A stretch of DNA of 64,000 bases, taken from assembly GCA_037447655.1 (NCBI GenBank), contig JBBHKE010002333.1, positions 69,001 to 133,000 on the forward strand, read 5' to 3'. Positions 47,396-57,879 of the stretch are shown here, one piece after another; within the stretch, counting starts at the first letter, position 1; every line of letters starts with the position of its first letter. The translations under genes were made by a program, and so were the position numbers. Below the pieces are notes generated by a model, which saw nothing but the letters and a program-made list of their open reading frames with translations, did no database searches and had not been told where the DNA came from. The stretch comes from Zygnema cylindricum (Eukaryota; Streptophyta; Zygnematophyceae; Zygnematales; Zygnemataceae).

Positions 47396-47755
47396 AATCG
47401 CCCATTGTACCTTCTTGTACTATATAGTGTTCCTATTGGACTAGGGTTTAGTAGTAGGTATTCGTGAGTAGGCAGACCAAGAATTAGTGATATTGAGGCA
47501 CCTCTCTCTAAGAGAGCTTGTAAATATAAAGGTCAGTTTTGACCAGCCATAACTTAATGCTCAGGAGAGCAAATTTAGAGATTCTTTTTGCTATAAACTC
47601 AAGGGAGTCTTCCCTTTGACAGGGAAGAAGGTAGTCAAAGATTTTGTCTGTTAGGGTTACAGTTATTATTGCTAAAACACAAAAGGGCTAGGGTTATCGT
47701 AGAGGCTTCATGTGAGCTGCGTACTCTGAGGACCTATGGAGGTCTCACAGTTGTA
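47396..47755 (+). repeat. 5' LTR of element F, right part
   Basis: It resumes in the R/U5-like part shared by group 1 LTRs (GGTCAGTTTTGACC near 47531, CAGGAGAGCAAATT) and ends CAGTTGTA right before the primer site. The terminal hairpin is present (CTCTGAGGACC...GGTCTCACAG). The end TA replaces the usual CA. Confidence 0.85.
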
Positions 47756-47770
47756 GGTTATGGGCCCACC
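47756..47770 (+). other. primer binding site of element F, perfect half-tRNA-iMet match, contains gag ATG
   Basis: GGTTATGGGCCCACC is exactly complementary to the anticodon stem-loop of plant initiator tRNA-Met (GGUGGGCCCAUAACC, recalled from known plant sequences). Its ATG (47760-47762) pairs with the CAU anticodon and is also the first gag codon: the in-frame triplet two codons upstream is TAG (47754-47756). Confidence 0.8.
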
Positions 47771-48669
47771 CTCTACGGTACCCATTTTCAATGGAGTTGG
47801 ATTCATACACTGGGAAAGTATGATGACAAAGCTTTATGTGAGAAAATGTTTTGGGGAATAGTGAGTGGATGGGTGAGGCGTCTATCCAGTTTTGGGATCC
47901 CTCTAGAGTACAAAAAGCAGATTCACCAGAGATGCAGATCCATCTCCAACGGAGGAGACAAAAGAAGGGGAGGGGGTGGACAAAGGAAAGGAGAAGAAGA
48001 TGGTCACACCAATAGCAACCGGTTTAGCATTCATGTCACCTCTTCCGAGGAACGAGGAGAATGATATCGATACGTGGGACAACAACAATATGGCAACAAA
48101 GCACTTCATCCTCCGCCATCTTACTCAAGGGCTTGCATCTCTTCATTTGCAGGTAGTGAGGGCATCCGATCTTTTGGTGGCTCTCATAGAAATTTATCGA
48201 ATTGGTGCGATTTAGCAACAGCAGTTGGCTGATAAGAAAATTAACGCATATGTATACAAGGGGGGGAAGATGTTGGATTTTTGAAATGAGCTCACAACAC
48301 TTTTCATGGAGCTAGGAAGTGCTGGACAGGTTGAAACTGAAAAGATGAAGGTTAACAACTTACTCATGAAGTTACCTGATGAGTTCGAGAACATAGTCAA
48401 CTGTGTGCAGGACTTGCCGGACTCAAGGTGGATACGGAAGTCACTGGTAGGGATGATTCTCATTCGAGAGAATACGATTGAGATCCGAAGGGGAGGAAAG
48501 AGTGGGTAAGTTTGGTAGCTGGGACCGATTGGAGGAACAATGATTCTAAGAAACCGGTCGAAAATTATTGAGAGGGGGGGCAAAAAAATCAAACCGACGA
48601 GTTCGGACAAAGGGCTCCCAAGGGTTTGTGCCACTTTTGTAAGAAACGAGGGCACTATATGGCAGAGTG
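47760..48669 (+). pseudogene. copia gag (element F), cut at the knuckle by element G
   Basis: Translation would begin MGPPSTVPIFNG. A one-base deletion near 47825 shifts the frame. The later frames show SPLPRNEEND (about 48040), ASDLLVALIEIYR (about 48165), a TAG at about 48214, a TGA near 48282 and LLMKLPDEFENIVN (about 48360). The CCHC knuckle CHFCKKRGHYMAEC is encoded at about 48628-48669 and is split at its last Cys codon by G (target GAGTG). The order and spacing match gag of A and D. Confidence 0.88.
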
Positions 48670-49570
48670 TGAAATTCTGTGGTCCCCATTAACCCACAAA
48701 ATTAGCAGCCTATGTAAAGCCTCTAGGATAGTATTTGCCCCTTTCACTTTCTCACTCAATAAGTGCCGCCCAGTCACACAAATATTCTGACCACTCTCAC
48801 CTTTGTGAGGACAAGACTCCTCGGGTCAAACGCAAAAAGAATCAGTGAATTTGCTCCCCTAGCAGTAAGTTATGTCTGGCCAAAGATGGCCTATAAATAC
48901 AAAAGGTCATCTGGAGAGAAAAACCTCAAACACGCTAAGTTCCTTAACTCCTACTCACAACTACCTAATACTCTACCCTAGGCTAATCAAAAGAGTGTAT
49001 AGTACAAGAAGGTACAGTTGCTGATTGTACTTCTTGTACGACCTTTGTACAACATGGCCTTCTAGTTGACACTTGTCAACTTGGGAGCCATCGTTCCTCC
49101 TCTCATCCTTTCCGGCGTTTAATGACATGGCGCCACATGGCAAAGCGCGCCCCTATGTCCAAAAGTCGCCGAAGATTCATTCGGGTTTGGCGGGGGCGAC
49201 ATTGTTCGTCCAATAATGTATTTTACACGGTTAGATTCGCGTCCGCCAGCGTCGTTTGATTATAGATGACGTTTTGTCGATTTTGTTATGTTTAAATGAA
49301 AGTGACGTTTTGCGTAACACTTTAATTAATTAGCGAACCACATATGTGTATCGTTTCGTTGACGCCTAAATGGTTAAGGCATACGTCTACATAGTACTTT
49401 GCAGACCAAGGTTCAAATCCTGTATAGGGCGACATTTTGGTAATCTATCAATGTGGTTGCCCGTCTACTTGTTTCTTTCTGACTATGGCGGCAACCATGG
49501 TGACTCTCTCTCTCTCTCTTCACTTTAGATTCTAAATTAAGAAGTGAATAATAATTACTTCTTTTCAACA
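48670..49570 (-). repeat. 3' LTR of element G
   Basis: It lies left because G is reversed. The minus-strand start TGTTGAAAAG follows the polypurine tract TTAAGGGGAG (about 49571-49582). It holds an antisense tRNA-like module and the terminal hairpin TGTGG/CCACA at 48678-48698. Confidence 0.94.
49358..49433 (+). other. tRNA-like module in LTR G (antisense to the element)
   Basis: Box B GGTTCAAATCC at 49410-49420 is an exact consensus match. The A-box-like TGACGCCTAAATGG is at 49360-49373, with the D-arm-like pair GCC/GGC. A near-palindrome GTCTACATAGTACTTTGCAG lies between them. The other LTR of G repeats it at 54669-54744. Confidence 0.6.
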
Positions 49571-49583
49571 CTCCCCTTAATTT

Positions 49584-51458
49584 TTAGTCTACTTTTAATT
49601 TAAGTCCACAATTTTCTCTGCAAAATTTTAATTTAGGAGAAGGCACTGGTTTTGTCATCATGTTTGCAATCATCTCTTTATCACTTTTATAAACCAGTTT
49701 AATTATTTTATCGTCAACCTTCTCTCTGCCAAAGCTTAGTCTTATATCCATATGTTTTGCTTTGAAATGGTGTTTTGGATTAGTTGCGATAGAGATAGCA
49801 ACTTGATTATCACAAAAGACATTCTGAGTCCCAGTTTTCATGAACCCAAGTTCTTCGAGTAGAGATTTTACCCACATTAATTCTTTGGTGGCAGCACATG
49901 AAGCCATGTATTCAACCTCCATAGTGGACTGAGCAACTACTTTTGTTGTTTTATACTCCAACAGCATGCACCAGATCCAATTTGCAAGCATATCCAGTTG
50001 TACATCGTCTCAAAGGCACATCCCCATAACTGGTATCACTCCAAGTGGTGATGTGAGTGTGCTCGTTTCCCAAATGCAACCATAATTTCGTTGTTCCCAC
50101 CAAATATCTCATCACTCTTTTGGCTGCTTCCCAGTCTGTTTTCCTAGGTTCATTTACACTTCTACTGAGAACACCTACAGCCGCAGCTATGTTCGGACGT
50201 GTACAATTCATAAAGTAAATTAAACTGCCTACAATTTGTCGATAAGGAATTCCTTCCATAAACCTCTTTTCTTCCTCATCCATCTCATCATTCAAAATCA
50301 ATATATCTCCCTCTTCACTCCCCTCCGATACTGTTTTTAGATCCATGGGAGTGGTACACCCATTTGCTTTCTCCATCTCAAACTTTTCTAGCATATTTCT
50401 GATAGCTTCTTTCTGAGTGAGTCTTATAATTCTCTTCCCTCTACCCCTCTCCATTTGAATCCCCAAAATGTATTTTGCTTCGCCGAGATCTTTCATGTCA
50501 AAACGACTTCTCAAATCCTGTTTGAGTTTGTTAATTTTATCTAATGACTTGCTTAAGACTAACAAATCATCTACATAAATAGAAATATATATATCACTCT
50601 ATTTTCATCCTAAAATATATATATGGAGTGATCTGAACTTATTCTAATGTACCCCAAACCTGTCAAAAATTTGTCCAATTTTATGTTCCATTGCTGCGGG
50701 GCTTGCTTAAGGCCATAAAGTGATTTTATCACTTTGCACACCTTGCTTTCTTCTCCATTTTCCACGAATCCTTCCGGTTGCCTCATGAAGATTTCTTCTT
50801 CCAACTCTCCGTGTAAGAAGGCGGTCTTAATATCCGTCTGGTGTATTTCCATATCCTCAACTACGGCTAAACTTAAGAGGATTGTGACAGAAGGGAATCT
50901 GACTACGGGTGCAGAGGTTTCTTAATAGTCTATTCCCTTTTTCTGAGTATAACCTTTAGCAACCAACCAAGCCTTATTTCTTTTAATGGTGTTATCCCGG
51001 TTTAGTTTAAGCTTAAAAACCCACTTACATCCAATCGGTTTTCTGTCCGGTGGACAATCTACCAACTCCCATGTATTGGCTTCCATAATAGAGGCCATTT
51101 CTTCATTGATGGTAGTGATCCACCCGCTGCTTTTTGGGGTATTTATGGCCTCTAAGTATGTCTGAGGTTCTTCTGGGTGCGACATCTTTGTGAGTTTATT
51201 ATTTACATGTCTTTCTTGAAGCAGTTTACTACTTCTTTTTCCTCCTTCAAAATTTGACGCCGGTATGGAAGGCATCCTGGGGTTTGGTTTAGGAAGATTT
51301 TCATCTCCCCTATCTTCCAATTCCGGTGTTTGATCAAGTTCCTCGTCGGTTTCCACTTCGTACTGTGGTGTTACCTTTGATGTTTTCTTTTCGTCCTTCT
51401 CCTTTGGCACATCTGCAGATTTTTCCTTCTCCACGTCTTCCTTCTCTTCATTTCCCAA
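49584..51458 (-). pseudogene. copia reverse transcriptase and RNase H (element G)
   Basis: The linker and RT N-terminus are open from 51458 to 50922 ([13 protein letters not shown]). A TAA near 50922 and frameshifts follow. HQTDIKTAFLHGELEEE (about 50830), YGLKQAPQQWN (about 50710) and YVDDL (about 50565) are visible. RNase H starts TTWSDTSYGD (about 50050) and is shifted near 49965, then continues TMEVEYMAS and CDNQVAISIA to the natural TAG at 49584-49586. Stops and shifts make it non-functional. Confidence 0.9.
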
Positions 51459-52560
51459 GTCAAAGTCAGAATACTGACCTCATTCAAATCTGATTTTGAC
51501 TTCTTTGTTATATTTGAATGGATCAATGGACTTTACTTCATTCATCACCACTATATGTTTTACCAAAATGATCTCTCTCTTTTTCAAGTTATATACTCGA
51601 TATCCTTTTGTGCTCTCATCATATCCTACAAGATATCATGGTTTCCCTCTTCCCTCTAACTTCCATTTAGTCTTATCGGAATCCAAACTGTAAACTTAAC
51701 TTCCGAACACTCTCAAACTAGACAAATCTGGTTTTCTTCCCGTCCACCTTTCATACGGAGTTTCCTCTTTATTTGCCGAAGTTAGCACTCTATTTTTGAT
51801 GAAGTTAGCATAGTTCATAGACTCAGCCCAAAACTGCAATCCTATTCTTTTATCAGTTAGCATACTTCTGGACATATCTCCTAAAGTTCTATTCACTCTT
51901 TCTGCTACTCCATTTTGTTCCGGATTATAAGGAACAGTTTTCTCATGATGGATTCCTTCTTCTTTAAGAAATTCTTCAAATTCCTTTGAGGTGTATTCTT
52001 TCCCATTATCACTTCTTATCTCTTTTATTGAGGTTTCATGTATTTTTTCACTCCATACTTTGTATTCTTTGAAACATCTTAGTACCTCTGACTTATGTCT
52101 AAGAAAATATACCTTAGTGTATCTAGACCAATCATCTGTAATGGTTAGCATCCATCTTTTCCCCCCATGTGAAACATACCTAGCTAGTCCCCAAACATCA
52201 GTGTGAACTAGATCTAATACTATCTCTCTTCTAAATGTGGATGCCTTTGGAAATGGAAGTCTATGAATCTTCCCTTGGGCACATCCACTACAATCATTGG
52301 AGGTCTCATCATCTCCAAACTCAATTCCATCCACTATTCCCTTTTTCTTCATTTCCTTTAATCTCTCTTGATTCACATGCCCTAACCTCTTGTGCCAAAG
52401 CATTATACCACCTCCACACGAGTAGAGGACACCTTTTTCATTGCAAAGTACAATTCTGAACATTCCTTAACTGGCCTTTTCAGCTATGAAATAAACGTCA
52501 TTATCAAAGCTAGTTGCAAAGATTCCTTTCTTAGTTCCGGTTTCGAACTCTTTTACATCT
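51459..52560 (-). pseudogene. copia integrase (element G)
   Basis: A 255-codon frame (51696-52463) carries the whole catalytic unit: zinc finger HKRLGHVNQERL and CSGCAQGKIH, first Asp in HTDVWG (about 52205), second in RSDNGKEY (about 52010) and Glu in VAERVNRTL (about 51900), then GRKPDLSSLRVFGS. This is one of two complete DDE cores in the window. Stops occur at both ends (about 51693 and 52467), so it is not joined in frame to RT or protease. Confidence 0.9.
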
Positions 52561-53975
52561 AGAACTGCTGTAGAGACTAGATTCTTGCTAAGCTGTGCAA
52601 TGTAAAGAACATCTGAGAGTGTTACAATTGAAGCCTATCCATCATCTAGAACTTTTAATTCAACTGATCCAACAAGGTTTGTGGTTTCTACTCAACCATC
52701 TCCATAATCTATCTCAACTGTTGGAATTTTTCTTAATTTAGTAAACCACCTCTTATCCTCGTAAATATGCATTGAGGCCTTGAGTCTATGATCCACCCAT
52801 CCTCAGGTGGATCCCTCTTACCTCTAAAGGCACACTTTTGTCTTCGTAGAATGTCTGCATGCTTCTCAATGGTTTTTGGTTTAAGAAGAAGCTCCTCAAG
52901 CTCCACTTCCGGTTCGGTTACGTCATCTTTTTCCTCCTCGTGAACTTGAGTCACAAAAGCCTTTTTCGTTCCTCCATCTTTTGAGGAACCTTGTCCATCT
53001 TTCAGTCGGAGATCCGCAAGCTTGACACAATCTGCCATATAATGTCCCGGTTTCTTGAAGAAGTGACATAATCCACCTCGAGGAGCTCCTCTCCCCGTCC
53101 GATCAAATCTTCCACCTCTTTGTCTTATTCTTCCAAAGTTTTGATAGGGATCATTTCCCTTTTCCTCATCACGGTTCCGCCAATCAGATCCTGCAGCCAA
53201 TGCTTGAAAACTCGGACTTCCTCTCCTAAGTTCTATGGTACTCTCTTTCACTAAAATCATCCCCACTGTATCATCCCAATTCCAATTGGTATCCTTTAGA
53301 TCTTGCAACCGATTAATGATATTCTCATACTCTTTAGGTAGTTTCATTATCACTGTATTTACTCTTTGTCTCTCTGATCATGAGTTACCAGCGCGCTCTA
53401 GTTCTCCAAATAATGCTCCTAAGTCATTGCAATAATCATTCATACTTCCTCCCTTGTTAGTATAAGCTGAAATCTTAATTTGTGCCAGTTGTTGCTGCTG
53501 CAATGACCCACTCTTATATTTGTTTACAAGAGATACCCAAATTTGATAGGAAGATCTAACATGCATAAGAGGAATGGCAATACCCTTCTCTACACTTTTG
53601 AGAATTAAGAGCTTAGCCACCTTGTCCTTATAGTTCCAATTTTCATATTCTGACCGCTCGGTCTGACTCCCTGTCACCATTGCTGGTGGTACTGCAATTG
53701 ATATCGTCCTTGACAATAGAGTCCGTGGAGAAGCAACTCCTCCCTTTTCTCCTTCCATGATTATCTCCTCCCCTTTCTTGTCATCGTTCGTGATAGCGGC
53801 TGTGGTGGTGAAGGCGCCAGAAAAACGTGTTACTCCAAACCCAAGTGGAGTTGGACATCGAATTTACCCGGACACTATGCTCCATAAGTGCTCCTCAAAA
53901 AGTTCTCCCTCCATCATCATTTCCCAATAAAAAATCAGATCCATTAAATATGGGCACCGTAGAGGGTGGGCCCAT
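52561..53975 (-). pseudogene. copia gag and protease (element G)
   Basis: The ATG at 53973-53975 lies in the primer site and would give MGPPSTVPIFNGSDF; an extra T near 53930 then shifts the frame. The capsid part is open at 53378-53758, and 52733-53353 continues with LPKEYENIINRLQDL and the knuckle CHFFKKPGHYMADC near 53060. Its second Cys is Phe, which should abolish zinc binding. The protease reads WIIDS, then a one-base loss destroys the GAS motif near 52785. Gag and PR are therefore dead. Confidence 0.88.
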
Positions 53976-53979
53976 AATC
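53965..53979 (-). other. primer binding site of element G with embedded gag ATG
   Basis: On the minus strand GATTATGGGCCCACC follows LTR end TTTCA, 14 of 15 bases identical to the F site. Confidence 0.78.
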
Positions 53980-54881
53980 TGAAATTTTGTGGTCTCCATT
54001 AACCCACAAAATTAGCAGCCTATGTAAAGCCTCTAGGATAGTATTTTCCCCTTTCACTTTCTCACTCAATAAGTGCCACCCAGGCACACAAATATTCTGA
54101 CCACCTTCACCCCTGTGAGGTCAAGACTCCCCTGAGTCAAACACAAAAAAAATCACTGAATTTGCTCCTCTGAGTAGTAAGCTATGGCTGGCCAAAGATG
54201 GCCTATAAATACAAAAGGTCATCAGGAGAGAGGAACCCCAAACACACTAAGTTCCTCAACTCCTACTCACAACTACCAACTACTCTACCCTAGGCAAATA
54301 AAAAGAGTGTATAGTACTAGAAGGTACAGTGGCCGATTGTACTTGTTGTACGACCTTTGTACAACATGGCCTTCTAGTTGACACTTGTCAACTTCGGAGC
54401 CATCGTTCCTCCTCTCATCCTTTCCGGCGTCTAATGATGTGGCGCCACATGGCACATCGCACCGCTATGTCCAAAAGCCGCCAAAGATTCATTCAGGTTT
54501 TGGCGAGGGCGACATCGTTCGTCAGATAATGTATTTTACACGGTTAGATTCGCGTCCGCCAGATTCGTTTGATTATAGATGACGTTTTTTCAATTTTGAT
54601 ATATTTTAGTGAAAGTGACGTTTTGCGTAACACTTTAATTAATTAGCAAACCACATATGTGTATCGTTTCGTTGACGCCTAAATGGTTAAGGCATACATC
54701 TACATAGTACTGTGCAGACCGAGGTTCAAATCTTGAATAGGGCAACATTTTGGTAATCTATCGATATGGTTGCCCGTCTGCCTGTTTTTTTCTGACTATG
54801 GCGGCAACCATGGTGACTCTCTCTCTCTCTTAACTCTAGAGTCTAAATTAAGAAGTGAATAATAACTACTTCTTTTCAACA
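53980..54881 (-). repeat. 5' LTR of element G
   Basis: This 902-bp LTR pairs with 48670-49570. It contains the tRNA-like module at 54669-54744 (box B degraded to GGTTCAAATCT) and GCGCCACATGGC near 54442, a one-base variant of the G-box seen in other LTRs. Confidence 0.94.
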
Positions 54882-56852
54882 GAGTGAACTAAGTTAACCA
54901 AGCTGCGATTAAAAGAGGGGCAGACAGGTGGACCGCCGAGAGGAAAGAAAAAGGCCCTTGTGACACAGGTACATGAGGCGGAATTCGAGGACGAGGAATA
55001 TAAGATCCTATTCGATGAGGAGTTGGAGGCGAAAAACGAGGTCGAAATTCCACGAAAGCAAAAATGTGCTTTCGGTGGATTGAAAGGTGAAGCAGGCTGG
55101 ATTGTAGATTCAAGTGCCTCTATGCACATGTGTAAGGATAAACACCAATTCACTAAGATAAGAAAGATTCACACCGTAGAGATAGAGTACGAGGATGGGA
55201 CGATAGTCACTACTACTGTTGTAGGATTGGTAGATCTAAATAGTGTTGGAAGAAGGAAAGACATCCATAGTTACATTCTCCAATGTATTGTTTATTTAAG
55301 AGCTGAACAAAAACCTCATCTGTAAGTCTGTATCAGATGATAAGGTTTTTGATACTAGCACTAGGAAAGGAGTCTTTACTGCTAGTTTTAATGAGAAAGT
55401 TTATTTCACTGCTGAAAAAGGTAGCCAAAGGATGATAAGGCTGATTTTCAGCAATGAAATGAAAAAACTTTATTATGCTGGTGTTCATGATATATTCTTG
55501 TGCTATAAGAGGCTTGGGCATCTGAATCTAGATAAGTTAAGATAGATGAAAACGATGGGAGTAGTGGAAGGAATTCAGTTCGGTGAGAGTGAGAATCTAA
55601 GTGATTGTAGTGGATGTGCTCAAGGTAAAGCACACAGGTTACCCTTCCCAAAAACTGCCACCTATAAGGGAGAAAAGATTCTAGATTTAGTACACACAGA
55701 TATTTGGGGGCAAGCCAGAGTGCCATCACCCGGGGGGAAGAGATTTATGATGACTATCATTGATGATTGGTCTAGATATTCTAGGGTGTATTTTTTGAAA
55801 AATAAGTCACAAGCTCAGAAATGTTTTAGACAATATAAAGCATGGAGTGTAAAACTCCATGAAACCCCAATCAAGAGAATAAGGAGTGACAATGGTGGAG
55901 AGTATACCTCTAACCAGTTTGAGGATTTTTTGAGGGAAGATGGAATCCAACACCAAAAGACAGTTCGAGAAAATCCAGAACAAAATGAGGTAGCTGAAAG
56001 TTAAAATAGAACACTAAGTGATAGTGCTAGAAGTCTCTTATCGGATAAGAATATTGAAAAAAAGTTTTGGGCCGAAGCGCTGAACTGTGTTAATTACCTC
56101 AAAAATAAAGTTCTTACTTCAGCTATAAAAGATCAAACACCTTATGAGAGATGGACAGGCCGGAGACCAGACTTATCTCACTTAAAGGTTTTCGGCAGTC
56201 AAGTATTCAGTCTAGATACAGATCGGTCTAATTGGAAGCTAGATCTTAAAGAAAAACCGAGGTACTTATTAGGATATGAGGAGGATGTAAAAGAATACAG
56301 AGTTTATGATCTAAAAAGGGAAGATATAATCTTGGTAAAGCATCTAGTAGTTATGGATGAAAGAAAGTCTGTGGATCCCTTCAAGTATACAAAGTCTGTA
56401 AAAATCAGATTTGAGTCAAAAAATTCCGATGACTTTGAGCTTCCTAACTATCCTGGTTTCAGAGAAGATGACATTCTTACTGGTAGAAATCAGACGGAAA
56501 AGGACTCGACCATGGAAATTCCAGTGACAACTCTACCCGAAGCGGAAGACGTGGTGGAAATTGATTCAGAATCGAGTGACAGGGGAGAAGTCGAGATTGT
56601 TCGAAAGAACCCACGAGAACCATTTATTTCGGCCACAAATTTTGAGGGATGAAGGATAATTAGCAAAAGATGAAAAAAAACAGATTAATAACAAGGTAAC
56701 AAAACAATCTCATCTGGATGAACCTCACTTTTATGGAGAGGCGAACAATAATCTAGAAAGGAACCAGTAAAAGACAGCCATGAATGAGGAGATGGCCTCA
56801 ATTATGGCAGCGGATACTTGGGAGCTGTTGGATTGTCCACCTAACTGAAAAC
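54882..56852 (+). pseudogene. element F protease, integrase and start of RT
   Basis: It resumes exactly after the G target duplication with the sequence following the knuckle (KLTKLRLKEGQTGG). The protease reads IVDSSASMHMC near 55105, Ser replacing the Gly of DSG. A run of shifts breaks the GAG-pre-integrase part. The frame 55546-56004 holds CSGCAQGKAH, HTDIWGQ (about 55699) and RSDNGGEY (about 55884), and then the catalytic Glu in NEVAE. A shift follows at about 56000. A linker (56332-56652) leads to the RT start, cut by H after CCACCTAACTGAAAAC. Confidence 0.88.
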
Positions 56853-57709
56853 TGTTGTTCTACAACCACCGGTGCAGGTGGAGGAGCAGCAGTAGTAGTA
56901 GAAGTAGACATGATACACTCTCAGAAGCTATCAAGAATCCAACTAAACAACTGTTCTTAAGTGCTCACCAATTCTTATACAAGTATCAAAACCTCACAAA
57001 ACTCTATCAGAATATAAAGTAGCATAAACACTGATAACTCCCAAAGTTATAGCACAATTGATCCGACAACACTCAAGATATAATACTCAGAAGTTTCCAA
57101 AAACTGTCTGCAATTTTACTACTTGGAAGTCTGGATACATAATATGTTATGAGTCCTAAGTCTTATACTTGTGTTGACTGGCAACACCAGTGTACTTGAG
57201 AGGTACGTCAAACCACCAAGCTACCACTAATCTGTCAAGCTACCATTGAGCTATCACTAAGCTACCGCTGAGCTATCACTAAGCTACCACTGAGTTCCCA
57301 CTAAGTTGACTAGAATCGTATCTATCGAAGTTGCTCTATCTTGTACAGAATCACATTAAGAATATCAAACGTTGCGTTGTCCGTACGGACCATATCAAAT
57401 ATAATCGTGGTTGCCTTGTCTTGTCTCTGTTGCAACTTCGCTGGTGCGCTGTTTTGCTGATGCGCTGCTCTACTGCTGCGCTGCTCTGCTGTATAGCACC
57501 TGCTCTGCTGAATAGCAGCTGCTCTGTTGTATAGAAGCTGCTCTGCTGTATAGCAGCTGCTCTGCTGTATAGCAGCTGCTCTGATGTATAGCAGCTGCGC
57601 TGCTCTGTTGTATAACAGCTGCGCTGCTCTGTTTGTATAGCAGCTGCGCTGCTTTGTCTGTAAAGCAGCTGCGCTGCTCTGAGACTGAAAGCTTTCCAAA
57701 AAGACAACA
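56853..57709 (-). repeat. 3' LTR of element H
   Basis: On the minus strand it starts TGTTGTCTTTTTGG after the polypurine tract TTAGGGGAG (about 57710-57718) and ends GAACAACA. Its inner half contains the minisatellite. Confidence 0.95.
57445..57690. repeat. 19-bp minisatellite in the H 3' LTR
   Basis: About ten tandem copies of a unit like AGCAGCTGCTCTGCTGTAT, some with an added GCGCTGCTCTG. The unit holds the palindrome AGCAGCTGCT. Long open frames across it (Gln/Ser/Ala-rich) are products of the repeat and not genes. The other LTR has a similar array at about 62590-62820 with a different copy arrangement, which explains the 18-bp LTR length difference. Confidence 0.9.
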
Positions 57710-57879
57710 CTCCCCTAAAGCTTTAAACTCAGTATCATGGCGCAGCTCCGGTGATAAACTAGCGTAGCATCGCAGCATAGCAATAGAGCAATTAGCATGT
57801 CACCCAGTCACACTACCTCACAATGGTGGATTTATCGCGGAGTGGTAGTATAGCAGTGCAACAATTCAACTATTCACTA

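Larger units (their letters stand above)
48670..54881 (-). mobile_element. full-length copia element G with target duplication GAGTG
   Basis: G is 6212 bp long with LTRs of 901 and 902 bp. GAGTG flanks it at 48665-48669 and 54882-54886, and the host element F joins perfectly across it. LTR ends are TGTTGAAAAG and AATTTCA. The two LTRs differ at roughly one base in 13 by eye, so the insertion is old. Internal order on the minus strand is primer site, gag, PR, IN, RT, RH, polypurine tract. Frameshifts and stops in gag, PR, IN and RT leave it inactive. Confidence 0.96.

Noticed and set aside
57322-57778. Overlapping minus-strand frames rich in Gln, Ser, Ala, Tyr
   Set aside because: They are the 19-bp minisatellite of the H LTR read in all three frames; since 19 is not a multiple of three, every frame gives a repetitive peptide.
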